This document shows positions 8,778-18,142 of a stretch of DNA of 64,000 nucleotides, piece after piece. Source of the stretch: Dermatophagoides farinae (Eukaryota; Arthropoda; Arachnida; Sarcoptiformes; Pyroglyphidae); NCBI RefSeq assembly GCF_024713945.1, contig NC_134678.1:3782001-3846000 (forward strand). The letters are read 5' to 3'. The stretch's first letter is position 1. Each line of letters starts with the position of its first letter. The notes under the pieces were generated by a model. It saw nothing but the letters and a program-made list of their open reading frames with translations. It was not told the origin of the DNA and did not search any database. The position numbers were made by a program, and so were the translations under genes.

Positions 8778-11750
8778 ATGTTGACAATTCCGGATGATGT
8801 GAAGCAACGATTGGCTTCGGCCAGAAGTAATGTATCCCTTCTTCATGTAAGACGTTGGGACATGGCTCGGACAGAACTATTACGTTCTGAATTAGATGAA
8901 TTGAACCAGAAATTGATCGAGTTAGTCGGAGAAGAAGAAATTCCCGAAGAGGAATTAAAAAAGATGGGCGACTACAACAAGAAATTAGATTTGTACATGG
9001 AACATCTGAAAAAGATGAGAATTGTTGTAGTTCGAAATCAGTCCAACGTTCAGGACGATTCTGGTGATCATCTACGTACCTCAACCCCGTTCAATTCAAT
9101 AGTTAACAATTTTGCGGATACATCATCATTGAATAGATGTCGACCAGTTAAGATGGATCAGTTACCGACTTTCGATGGTAAATTCGCATTTTGGAATGCA
9201 TATAAAATCATGATCGAGAAGTTATTGATCAACAATACATCGCTTTCAGAGGATTTAAAGAAATCAATGTTGTTGAAAACCATGAAAAAGGATCCAGAGA
9301 AATTTGTGACAAATTTGATCGGTCAACGATTATCATTAGCCGAGATCTGGTCGAGAGTTTGCGTCAAATTTGATGATCCCCAACGGGCGATATTGGAAAT
9401 CAAGAAAGATCTAGAATCTATCCCAAGAATCGAATCAGAAAATGATGTTCATGATTTGAAAAAGACAAAAGATATAGTAGAAAACGCCAATTTGGCAATC
9501 AAAAATTTGGTTTCAGACGTAATGTTCTACACGATCAATTTGATTCAGGCAGTAGCCACCAGATTCTACTATAAAGCTCAACGTCATATGCTGGCGAAGA
9601 TAAAAGATTTTGATCAATTAGTCAACTATATCGATAAGCTATACGATGAAGCTCTTTGTTATGATTACAATAAGATTCGTAAAGATAGTCCATTGAAGAA
9701 ACAAGAGCCACCGATGATATCGAATAGCACAGCCGCTATCACGACTAATTGTTATATTTGTGAAAAGTTTCATCAAAATAATTTTGAATGTTTGAAAAAT
9801 TATGATGTCAAAACAGTAGCAAATCTAATCAAATCAAAAGGATTGTGCTTCAGATGTTTGAAAAGAGGACATTTAAGTAAAAATTGTCAAATGTCATCGA
9901 AACTTAAATGTGATAAATGTCCACGTCTTCATGCTACCGAAATGCATGAAGTGATTATTGAATTGTTTCAAACGAAACCCAAAGTGATCGACGAATCTAG
10001 TCCAGCCACGGAAGAATCAATGATCGGTAATGCAGCAGCGATATCAGTAGTTGATCAATCGAAAAATGGTTTTGAGATCAAAAAGAATTCTAAGTCAGAA
10101 AGTCGACCGTTATTGTATGGGTCATGTAATGGAATTCAGAGTCGTATGCTGTTTGATTATGGTTCGGATGTTTCGTTGATCGATAAAGAATTGGTAAAAG
10201 ACAAGTCAAATGATTCTGACAAAAATTGTACCGTCTATTCGTCGTCACCACTAGTAGGAAAAGAAGCAAGTCGACGAAAAGTATCGCTGGAAAGACATAA
10301 AGCTAATTTATGTAATGTAAATATTTGTACCAGACCAATCATCGATTTGTCAGAAAATGAAAGTGATATTTATGAACCAATTATTGATCTTTTGAATCGT
10401 CAAGATAATGGAGATATTGATGAACCAATTATTGATCTTTTGAATCGTCAAGATAATGGAGATATTGATGAACTAATTATTGAAGATGACAAAATTATTG
10501 ATCATTCTAGAAATGAATTATTTTTGAAATCTGATCATGAATTATTGAATTTTGAAATTGAAAATGATTTGAACGTTAACGACGAAGACGTTGACGATGA
10601 TTTGAAAATTGTACGAAAAGAGAATGGACGATATGAGGCTCGATTGCCTTTTCTTTCAGATATTCGTCCAGCCAATGATTTTGATAAGGCTCTTATTGTA
10701 TGGAATAAATCGTTCAAACAATCAGAAAATAAGAGCATGAAAAACGAATATGAAAAACAATTATTGGCTTATGTTGATAGCGATCAAACAATGGTAATGG
10801 ATGATCCAAACGGCTATTTGTTGCCGTACCATCCGATTTATCGAGAATCCGCGTCCGCACCGTTGTGTATTGTTTTCAACGGATCGTTTGGATTTGACGT
10901 TTCGAATCAGTTGCTATGGAAAGGCCATGCACACGGTCTTAACATTTTTGATCATCTCATGAAATTCCGCAAAGGAAAATTCGCCGTATCGGCCGATCTG
11001 TCAAAGGCGTTTCTGCAAATGAAAGTTTCAACATTCGGGTTAGTGTCTTCACCCGTGATATTGACATCGGTCACTAAAAAATTATTGTGTGAGCAAAATT
11101 TTGGAACTATTGCTAAATCCCAGATCAAACAGCATCATGAAATGTTATTGCATGATGGTATTGAAACTACCGTTCCTAATTTGTATCATATTGAAAAGAA
11201 ATCTGTTTATTATTGTAAATTTTGTCAAATTGAAAAGCGAAAACCTGTCGATCAACCATTTACTCAATTACCATCAACCCGAACAAGTTTTGTTGCTCTT
11301 TTTGAAGCTGTATGTATTGTTTTATTTGATCTATTGCGATATCGGAACAGAAAAAAGTTTTTTGGTTTGTTGGCCACCGGTTTTGTTTCTCGTAATCATG
11401 ATCTCTTGATGAAAATTGAAAAACTATGGAAGCAAAAATATTTCGATTCATTGATTCAACGTAGACGTTGTGATTGGCCATTGAAATTCAAATTCTTTGA
11501 AATCTTCTACGATCGGTTACGGACATATCCTTTTTGGAATCGGCGGGGGAGTGTCGTGAAGTGGGTCGTCCTCGATGAACGGGCCAAGCAATTGGCGCAA
11601 ATTCTACTGAAAAAGAGTGAGCGAGCCAGTATTAGCAAGAAAATTGTACATGTGTTTTGTTGTCAAAATTTTTGTATTTATTGTTTAGTTTTTTGCTTTT
11701 TGAATTGTATTAAGATACAATCATTTAATAAACTACGTTTATTTAACTAA
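8778..11750 (+). CDS. BEL/Pao element gag-pol-like coding region (fossil)
   Basis: Open frame of about 990 codons starting at an ATG (8778). The N-terminal third is coiled and gag-like (KMDQLPTFDGKFAFWNAYK is the DUF1759 signature, 9150-9210), followed by Cys/His motifs (CYICEKFHQNNFEC near 9750; CFRCLKRGHLSKNC near 9847). A retropepsin-like segment near 10120-10180 contains LFDYGSDVSLID. A 48-bp direct repeat occurs at about 10374-10470. A short RT-like stretch follows (FAVSADLSKAFLQM near 10980), then an integrase-zinc-like stretch (HHEMLLHDGI... near 11130). The frame runs into the 3' LTR. Compared with autonomous relatives, pol is much reduced. Confidence 0.85.
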   Translation: MLTIPDDVKQRLASARSNVSLLHVRRWDMARTELLRSELDELNQKLIELVGEEEIPEEELKKMGDYNKKLDLYMEHLKKMRIVVVRNQSNVQDDSGDHLRTSTPFNSIVNNFADTSSLNRCRPVKMDQLPTFDGKFAFWNAYKIMIEKLLINNTSLSEDLKKSMLLKTMKKDPEKFVTNLIGQRLSLAEIWSRVCVKFDDPQRAILEIKKDLESIPRIESENDVHDLKKTKDIVENANLAIKNLVSDVMFYTINLIQAVATRFYYKAQRHMLAKIKDFDQLVNYIDKLYDEALCYDYNKIRKDSPLKKQEPPMISNSTAAITTNCYICEKFHQNNFECLKNYDVKTVANLIKSKGLCFRCLKRGHLSKNCQMSSKLKCDKCPRLHATEMHEVIIELFQTKPKVIDESSPATEESMIGNAAAISVVDQSKNGFEIKKNSKSESRPLLYGSCNGIQSRMLFDYGSDVSLIDKELVKDKSNDSDKNCTVYSSSPLVGKEASRRKVSLERHKANLCNVNICTRPIIDLSENESDIYEPIIDLLNRQDNGDIDEPIIDLLNRQDNGDIDELIIEDDKIIDHSRNELFLKSDHELLNFEIENDLNVNDEDVDDDLKIVRKENGRYEARLPFLSDIRPANDFDKALIVWNKSFKQSENKSMKNEYEKQLLAYVDSDQTMVMDDPNGYLLPYHPIYRESASAPLCIVFNGSFGFDVSNQLLWKGHAHGLNIFDHLMKFRKGKFAVSADLSKAFLQMKVSTFGLVSSPVILTSVTKKLLCEQNFGTIAKSQIKQHHEMLLHDGIETTVPNLYHIEKKSVYYCKFCQIEKRKPVDQPFTQLPSTRTSFVALFEAVCIVLFDLLRYRNRKKFFGLLATGFVSRNHDLLMKIEKLWKQKYFDSLIQRRRCDWPLKFKFFEIFYDRLRTYPFWNRRGSVVKWVVLDERAKQLAQILLKKSERASISKKIVHVFCCQNFCIYCLVFCFLNCIKIQSFNKLRLFN

Positions 11751-11777
11751 GAAAGTTGTCTTGGTTATTTCTTCACA
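11552..11777 (+). repeat. BEL/Pao 3' LTR (226 bp)
   Basis: Preceded by a purine-rich tract (cggcggggga at about 11541-11550) acting as the likely polypurine tract, and identical on reading to the 5' LTR at 8025-8250. Confidence 0.95.
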
Positions 11778-11783
11778 GCTGAA
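11778..11783 (+). repeat. Target-site duplication, right (GCTGAA)
   Basis: Immediately follows the BEL/Pao 3' LTR and equals 8019-8024, marking the insertion point in the copia coding sequence. Confidence 0.9.
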
Positions 11784-13433
11784 AATGAAGAAGATAATGA
11801 TCATGAACCAGAAGCGACAACATCAACAAATCGTGGTCGTCCGATTGGATCAACAAATCGCAAATATACGGTTTGTGAAGAACGCTTGAAAACGTTGCGT
11901 TCATTTTGTTTGCTGGCTGGTGCAGAACCTTCTACATTTGAAGAAGCTGAAAAATCTGAAGAAAAGGATAAATGGAAGAAAGCTATGAATGAAGAATATG
12001 ACGCATTGATCAAGCACAAAACGTGGAAATTGGTTCCACGACCAATTGATAAAAATATTGTTTCTGTTAAGTGGATTTTTCGTATCAAAAATGATGGACG
12101 TTATAAAGCACGACTAGTAGCTCGTGGTTTTAGTCAACGTAAAAATGAAGATTATTTTGAGACATATAGTCCTGTAGTGTCAATTGAAACAATTAGATTG
12201 GTGCTTTCGATTGCAGCAACATTGAATTATAATGTTTGTCAATTTGATGTGTGCACTGCATTTCTCAATGGTACAATTGATGAAATCTATATTGAACAAC
12301 CGCCTGGATATGTACAAAATGAAAATCTGGTTTGTCGTTTGTATAAGGGCTTGTATGGTCTGAAACAGGCTCCGCGTGCTTGGAACAAGTTATTTGATCA
12401 AGTGATCAAAAGTATTGGTTTTGTTACTTCTCCGTTTGATCCATGTTTATACGTGATGTTTGATGACAACAATCTTCCTATAATGGTTACGTTATACGTC
12501 GATGATGGTTTAATTTGTGCACCGAATATTGAAAATATCGATTTTATTATTTATCATCTTAAAGAAAATTTCGAACTTAAAATCTTAAAACCTGGTAATT
12601 ATCTTGGTCTCGAATTCAGACAAGATAAATCAAAACGTGAAATATATGTGTGTCAAAAATCATATATTCTATTGAAGCTGAAACAATTCAACTTGGATAA
12701 TTCAAAAACTATGAATACACCGATTAGTTCAACAAATGATTGGTATTTGGAATCTACAGTAAACGAAACATTTCCGTATAAAGAAGCAATTGGCAGTCTT
12801 CTTTATTTGAGTACCAGAACCAGAATGGACATTTCATATGCTGTTTCATGTCTAGCTCGTTTTGCTTCTTCATCAAACAACAATCATGTGGTTGCTGTTA
12901 AGCGTGTCTTTCGTTATCTCAAAGGAACAATCGATTATGAATTATGTTTGGGTTCCAAGAACGGTTTCAAATTAACTGGTTATGCTGATGCTGATTTAGC
13001 TGGTGATCAACAGACTCGTGAAACAACAATTGGTACATTGGTGTCGTTAAATGGTCCCATCATCTGGTCGTCAAAACGTGCTAAATGTATTATTGATAGT
13101 ACGTGTGAAGCCGAATATATTGCAACTAGTAAATGTTCCAAAGACATACAATGGTTATTAATTTTAATGGATTATCTTCGTCTTAATATACCAAAACCGA
13201 TTATATTTAATGATAATCAAGCAGCTATTCGACAAATTCATGGTGAAGTCGTGTCTCAAAAATTAAGACATATCGATGTCAAATTTCATCGAATCCGATC
13301 CTTGCTTGGCAAAGTGGACGTAGAATATATTCAGTCATCTCAACAATTAGCCGATATCTTAACGAAAGCTTTGTCAACACAATTGCATCAGAATCTTATT
13401 GATAAATTATTTAATGTATTAGTTGCTGAATGA
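11784..13433 (+). CDS. Copia element: reverse transcriptase and RNase H coding portion (fossil)
   Basis: Right coding part of the copia element. RT landmarks are KHKTWKLVPRP and VKWIFRIK near 12010-12090, YKARLVARGFSQ near 12100, FLNGTIDEIYIEQPPGY near 12260, LYGLKQAPRAWN near 12350 and the catalytic YVDDG near 12496. The RNase H region has TGYADADLAGD near 12980 and CEAEYIA near 13110. The stop codon at 13431-13433 lies about 40 bp before the purine tract and the 3' LTR. Confidence 0.93.
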   Translation, partial: NEEDNDHEPEATTSTNRGRPIGSTNRKYTVCEERLKTLRSFCLLAGAEPSTFEEAEKSEEKDKWKKAMNEEYDALIKHKTWKLVPRPIDKNIVSVKWIFRIKNDGRYKARLVARGFSQRKNEDYFETYSPVVSIETIRLVLSIAATLNYNVCQFDVCTAFLNGTIDEIYIEQPPGYVQNENLVCRLYKGLYGLKQAPRAWNKLFDQVIKSIGFVTSPFDPCLYVMFDDNNLPIMVTLYVDDGLICAPNIENIDFIIYHLKENFELKILKPGNYLGLEFRQDKSKREIYVCQKSYILLKLKQFNLDNSKTMNTPISSTNDWYLESTVNETFPYKEAIGSLLYLSTRTRMDISYAVSCLARFASSSNNNHVVAVKRVFRYLKGTIDYELCLGSKNGFKLTGYADADLAGDQQTRETTIGTLVSLNGPIIWSSKRAKCIIDSTCEAEYIATSKCSKDIQWLLILMDYLRLNIPKPIIFNDNQAAIRQIHGEVVSQKLRHIDVKFHRIRSLLGKVDVEYIQSSQQLADILTKALSTQLHQNLIDKLFNVLVAE

Positions 13434-13474
13434 TGTTATTGTTCATTGTTGGTTTCATGTCCAACAAGGGGGAG

Positions 13475-13653
13475 TGTTGTGATTGTTTGGAACATGAACA
13501 ACAATGATTAACGAATTGTTCAATTAAGAACTTTTGTGCATTGTATAAATATAACCGTAGTTCATTGAAATAAATATATAACTGTTTTTTGTTCGTATAG
13601 TATATACATCTTGTGTTCTTATTTTCATCAACTGTGTAGCAAAATATTCAACA
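13475..13653 (+). repeat. Copia 3' LTR (179 bp)
   Basis: Starts TGTTG after the purine tract aagggggag and ends CAACA, so the ends form a 5-bp inverted repeat typical of copia LTRs. It contains a TATA-like tataaatataa near 13543. No second LTR copy is present in the window. Confidence 0.88.
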
Positions 13654-13781
13654 ATGGCTATAATCAACGATATCCCCCATATGGTGGATATTACCCGGGA
13701 TATTATCCTGGATATTATCCGGGACATTATCCAGGAAATTATCCATATAGTCCTCATTACCCAGGATATGGTCGTAGATAA
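13654..13781 (+). pseudogene. 3' fragment of the secreted Gly/Tyr/Pro-rich peptide gene
   Basis: Corresponds to the C-terminal 42 codons plus stop of the intact gene at 5905-6147, from GYNQRYPPYGG onward to ...PGYGRR. The signal peptide and first half are absent because the copia LTR precedes it directly. The 3' UTR and poly(A) signal are retained. It reads as the downstream half of a gene copy into which copia inserted. Confidence 0.88.
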
Positions 13782-13881
13782 ATCTACGAAAAGACTAAAC
13801 CATTCTTTTTGAATGGTCATTCAATTTTGTATTTTGACTTTGTTTTTTTGAATAAAATAATCAAAAATTCAAATTGTGCTT
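13654..13881 (+). repeat. Right copy of the 228-bp direct duplication
   Basis: Identical on reading to 6020-6247. It begins exactly at the outer end of the copia 3' LTR, and unique flanking sequence begins at 13882 (gcgatgaac...). Confidence 0.95.
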
Positions 13882-14259
13882 GCGATGAACATTGTCATTG
13901 TTTATAGTTGAAATAAAAATTTGACCAATATGCAATTGATCATTTCAATCATTGATGAGCTTGTTTGGTGATATAACAATTGTAATTTTATTTTAATGAA
14001 TGTTTATATTATAGAACAAAAATATAATTATTAATAATTAATAATAATAACCACAATTAATTAGTCATAATATGAATTGATCAAATGACTGGATAATAAA
14101 CAATGGCAAGGATGGATGATGGAAACCACAATAAACAAAAAACAATTACTTAGCAAATCACAGGTTCGAATCAATAAAATGGAACGATCCATAGAAAAAA
14201 AAATACTGATCCATTTGATTGAAATTCGGATAGAACAAGAAGATTCAATGTATGTTTAT
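13882..14259. other. Intergenic region, nothing recognised
   Basis: AT-rich (TTAATAATTAATAATAATAA near 14030) between the duplicated fragment and the stop codon of the MFSD14-like gene on the minus strand. It should hold the 3' UTR of that transporter. Confidence 0.6.
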
Positions 14260-17082
14260 TTAGGTTTTGACAATCGGTGATTTGGTGTACAAAAAACGAT
14301 TGTTCTTGACCAGGTGATGAGTATGAGGAGAAGGAAGGGGAGAATGCTCGATGGTTGACGTGCAGGAATGTGTTATGGTCGAATCGCTACAATTTGATGC
14401 TAATGCTGATAAGGATGATGTCATAGCCGACGACGATATTGGTGGTTTGACAGGCATGTTTATTGATTTTGATAAATTCAACGGACGATGAATTGGTGAT
14501 TTCATTACGGTCATAGGGCCCTCTGTCTTCATGGTCATCGTTGAGGCAGGACAAATCATGGGATACTTTGTTGTGGAACCCTTATCAGAATGACCATAGA
14601 GTGAATGTGGCCAATGTATAGCCGTGGTTGTTGGATGATTTGGTGTTGGAGACATTCTCACAATCGTATTGTGACGGGTATGCATCACATTCGGAAATTG
14701 CTCTCGCTGATGATTGCCAATCCGGTGATGAACAACCTCACCATCAAGTTGATCATTATGGACCATTTGATTGGCAGACGATATTGGCAAAAGCCGTTGC
14801 TTTGAATCAATGTCACTATCAGCTTCACTACTCGGGCCATAGGAAGATGAAGACGAAGAAGGTTGAAATGGCGACAAAGAATGGTCATGTGGTTGTTGAG
14901 AAGTTGACATGGACAAATTATAGGTTATTGTAGATGATGAGGATGACAGTGGACAAGCGATCGCTTGAGTGTAAAGTCCATTATGATGAATGAGGTCACC
15001 ATTAAGCAGCATAGATGCAGGTAATAATTGTCCTCCTTCTTTTGATAAATGATGGGCATTAAACATGGGGACATTCAGTTCATCCTCTTCTTCGTCGTCG
15101 TATTCATCATTGTTGATGGAACAGCATTGATTACTGTTGTAGGCATTGGCCTGTGTATGATGCATATTCTTGTAGTAATAATTATGACTATTCGTAGATG
15201 TTGGCGATCGTTTCACTGATGATTTATAAGATCCACTTGACCCTTTACTGTATTTTTCATCATAGCTTCCAGCGTTCGATGGTGATGGTGAGTATTGTAC
15301 CAATTCTGGCATGAATGCCATGATCAAAATGGCAATCAACACCAGGAAAGAGCCAAACAAAAATGGAGGCCCAGGTATCACTTGGTCGGTGGGTGAATGG
15401 AAAAATTGATTTGTCGTTGAATTGAGAAATGTAATAAATGAGGATGAGGAGCCATTCAGGTTCGTTATCGATGGCATCATGTGTTTGAGTGTATCCAATG
15501 ATTCGGCCGATGAAGAAAGTACTGATGCTGATGACGACGAATGAATCGGATGCGATTGTCGGACGAGATCAACATTGAACAGGCTGAAAATAAGACCAAA
15601 AAAACATGGGCCCAACCCATTAGATAAACCGCGAATTCCAGTTATTATTCCTTGTAGAAGACCTTGTTTATCGGCATCAGCATAAGAGGATACGTAAGCA
15701 CTTAAAGCTGGATAGGTGATGGTACTAATTGCGGCAATTACGCTAACAATCCAAACGACCCTGCATAAGGTAAAAAACAATTAGAATAAAACCAAACAGT
15801 TAGTTATGAGTTTGAGTATTACCAATGGCTAGAGCCAAGACCAAAACAAATCAATTGCAACATTTCGAATATCAGGCCTATCATGATCGTATTTTTTGAT
15901 CCAACTCGTTTCATTAATATGGTCAACAAAAGCGTTTGAGAAATGACCGACAAAATGCCAATGAATGCAATATAGGCAGCCACTTGAATCTGATCGAAGC
16001 CGATGACTAATTTGAGATAGACAAAAAAGCAGGAATACTGGCCAGCTTCCGGTAGATAGGAGAGAAAGACGGCTACACACAAAGTCAATATCATGCGATC
16101 TTTACCGGCACGACGTATCGATGAAAATGGATCAGCAGATTCCCAAATCGAAATAGATTTCAGCCTCAATTTTTCCGGCAATGATTCTGGTACCATTAAG
16201 AGAATGTAAATTAAATCAAAGATGGCTACACCGGTTGCAATACATATGACTAGATTGTCGTCGCCAAATGTTGACGATATTAATGTGCCTAACGATGGGC
16301 TAGAAATTAAGCTTAATGAGAAAGAAGCGGTCAACCATCCATAAGCATGGCTACGTTCATGTTCTTCAGTTATGTCTGCTACGTAGGCGAATATGACCGA
16401 AAAAGTGACTGAGAATATTCCAGACAATATAACTAGACCAAAGTAAATGCTAAGCAAAATTTTAGTCATGAACATAAAAAAACAAAAGCTACTAACCTGG
16501 GACTAAATTTCATGAAAGGAATCGGAAGGCAGGTAAAAAACACGGTGATCAATAGGAAAAATTTCCTTCCCCAAAGGTCGCTCAAAGCACCAATAAGCGG
16601 AGCACTCAAGAATGAAAGGAATCCTTTCACGCCCATTATAAGGCCATTCATAAGAAACGTTTGATCGGGAAAAGTAGTATTCAGAACCTATTTTTTTCCA
16701 GAGAAAATGTAAATTATTTGTTAAGAAATCGGAAAACTTTACATACGGTGATTGCGGGCAAAGTTAATAGACCCCATGCGAAAAATTCAAGAAAGATGAC
16801 GACGATTGCGTGCAACAACGATGGCTTGGATCGAACGGCTGACATCTGCATTTGAATCATGATAAATAAATTGATTTTTATCACTAAAATTTCGATGATA
16901 CATACCAGGCTATTGTTGACAAAGGAGGTTCGTCTCCCGGTTCTAATAATCGCGTTGACCATACGTTTCGATCCCATGTTTAGGGGTGATGTGAGCTCTG
17001 ATTGCTCTTCAACTTTTTGTTCGATCGATTCTTCAACTTCTCTGTTTCTACACACCGTTGAGGGCTGGGAATTCGTATGCAT
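14260..17082 (-). CDS. Mfsd14: MFS transporter of the MFSD14 (HIAT1) family with a long C-terminal tail
   Basis: Twelve-helix major facilitator, orthologous to vertebrate MFSD14A/B (hippocampus abundant transcript), an endomembrane transporter of unknown substrate. Exons: 17082-16906, 16845-16747, 16687-16497, 16449-15823, 15760-14260; all phases agree, giving 864 aa. Family blocks are AIVVIFLEFFAWGLLTLP, FLMNGLIMGVKGFLSFLSAP, LIGALSDLWGRKFFL (MFS GxLaDrxGRK loop), FAYVADITEEHERSHAYG, VPESLPEKLR, FLSYLPEAGQYSCFF and GLLQGIITGIRGLSNGLGP. An in-frame TAA directly precedes the ATG, supporting the start. Odd features are a Ser-rich insertion of about 60 residues between the last two helices and a tail of about 345 Ser/His/Pro-rich residues after the last helix; vertebrate family members total about 500 aa. 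Confidence 0.93.
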
Positions 17083-18142
17083 TTAGAGATATTGAACTGG
17101 TGGTTGACGATGATATGATAATGGATAGATTTCAAATGCCAACAATAATACACTAATATCAAGCGAATGGAAACAACAGCAAGGCACTAAATCACAATCA
17201 AACTTGATTAAATGGACAAGGATTTATCGGATAATGAATAAACAAAATAGAATCTTTTTTTATTTTTATAACAAAGGGTTTAGATTTCTTCATTCTTTAC
17301 AATTCACAGTCTGGTCATTATCATCAATGAATAATGACCAGATTCAAAGAAATAATTTTGGTACCAAGGCCAAACCAAGAGAAAAACCAATGGGCCAAAC
17401 AGCGGAAAATATACACCAGAATATACACTGGTTGCTGATGTGTGTATTCTCACAAATTATCCTTTGCATGTTCGTTTGTTTGGCGTGATACACAACTAAT
17501 AGTGGTATGAGTCAGTGAGAATCGATGCATTTAACACCTGAAAGTAATGCCGCTACCACTGAGGAGAACACAGGTTTAGAGTACCATTTCTCATTGGATT
17601 CAAATTTCATCTGTTCACTTGTAACAGTGCTATTTAGATATGTATTGTGCATTGTACGCCAATTGATTTCGCTTGTCTGATCGATCTGCTTATACCAAAC
17701 ACATACATTGGATTCAAGGACAAAACAACATTATTCTTGTCAAATGAAAGCAAAGAGTTTCCAAAAATCAAACATAACTCCATTTCAACTGGCCACATTT
17801 GATTTATATCGAAATGAATTGTCCGCAATTAGACTGAGCTACATTTATGGAACAAAACATGTATTTCCGATTGATCAATTGTTTCGTTGATATACAAACA
17901 TTTGGCATAGCAAATATATGGATTACATTGACATCGGAATTGATTGTCGAATATATTTCAAGCTGTTTATTTGTTTCATATGACGATCAATAGATGGCGC
18001 ACTGTTGAAATCAAATAAGATTACGTTCGAATTCTGTCAATAGTCAGGAATTGTGCATTGATTTCAAAATTGACGCGTTGCGTTTACGTTTATCAACGAA
18101 ATTTTACATGGAAACAAAAAACGTACAGTTTTGCCATTCTGA
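17083..18142. other. Intergenic region, no gene recognised
   Basis: Lies between the MFSD14-like start (17082, minus) and the stop of the receptor-like gene (18143, minus), so it should contain the transporter promoter and the receptor 3' UTR. Small open frames at 17204-17488 and 17708-17890 have no recognisable features. Confidence 0.6.

Larger units (their letters stand above)
8025..11777 (+). mobile_element. BEL/Pao-family LTR element nested in the copia element
   Basis: 3,753-bp element with 226-bp LTRs at each end (TGT...ACA termini), flanked by GCTGAA on both sides. By eye the LTRs are identical, so insertion is very recent. Internal parts: an approximately 0.5-kb leader with degenerate repeats, then one long coding region (8778-11750) with BEL/Pao gag-like (DUF1759-type), Cys/His knuckles, protease-like, a short RT-like stretch and an integrase-zinc-like stretch. 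It is shorter than autonomous BEL/Pao elements and lacks a recognisable complete pol, so it is probably a non-autonomous, defective copy. A primer-binding site could not be identified. Confidence 0.9.
6248..13653 (+). mobile_element. Copia-family LTR retrotransposon, incomplete, with a nested BEL/Pao insertion
   Basis: Fossil of the Ty1/copia group. Parts seen in order: gag C-terminal half with a CCHC knuckle, protease, GAG-pre-integrase, integrase (6248-8024), then reverse transcriptase and RNase H (11784-13433), a purine-rich tract just before 13475, and a 3' LTR (13475-13653). Protease before integrase before RT is the copia order, and YVDDG is the copia-type RT motif. No 5' LTR or gag start was recognised; the left end meets host sequence at 6248. 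A BEL/Pao element sits inside it (8025-11777). The element is therefore broken (two large-scale disruptions); the remaining coding parts are otherwise well preserved, suggesting recent arrival. Confidence 0.92.

Noticed and set aside
11260-11481. Minus-strand frame in the BEL/Pao element
   Set aside because: No family features; shadow of the element's coding strand.
14162-14175. ggttcgaatcaa, resembling a tRNA B box
   Set aside because: No A box and no acceptor-stem pairing upstream; not a tRNA.
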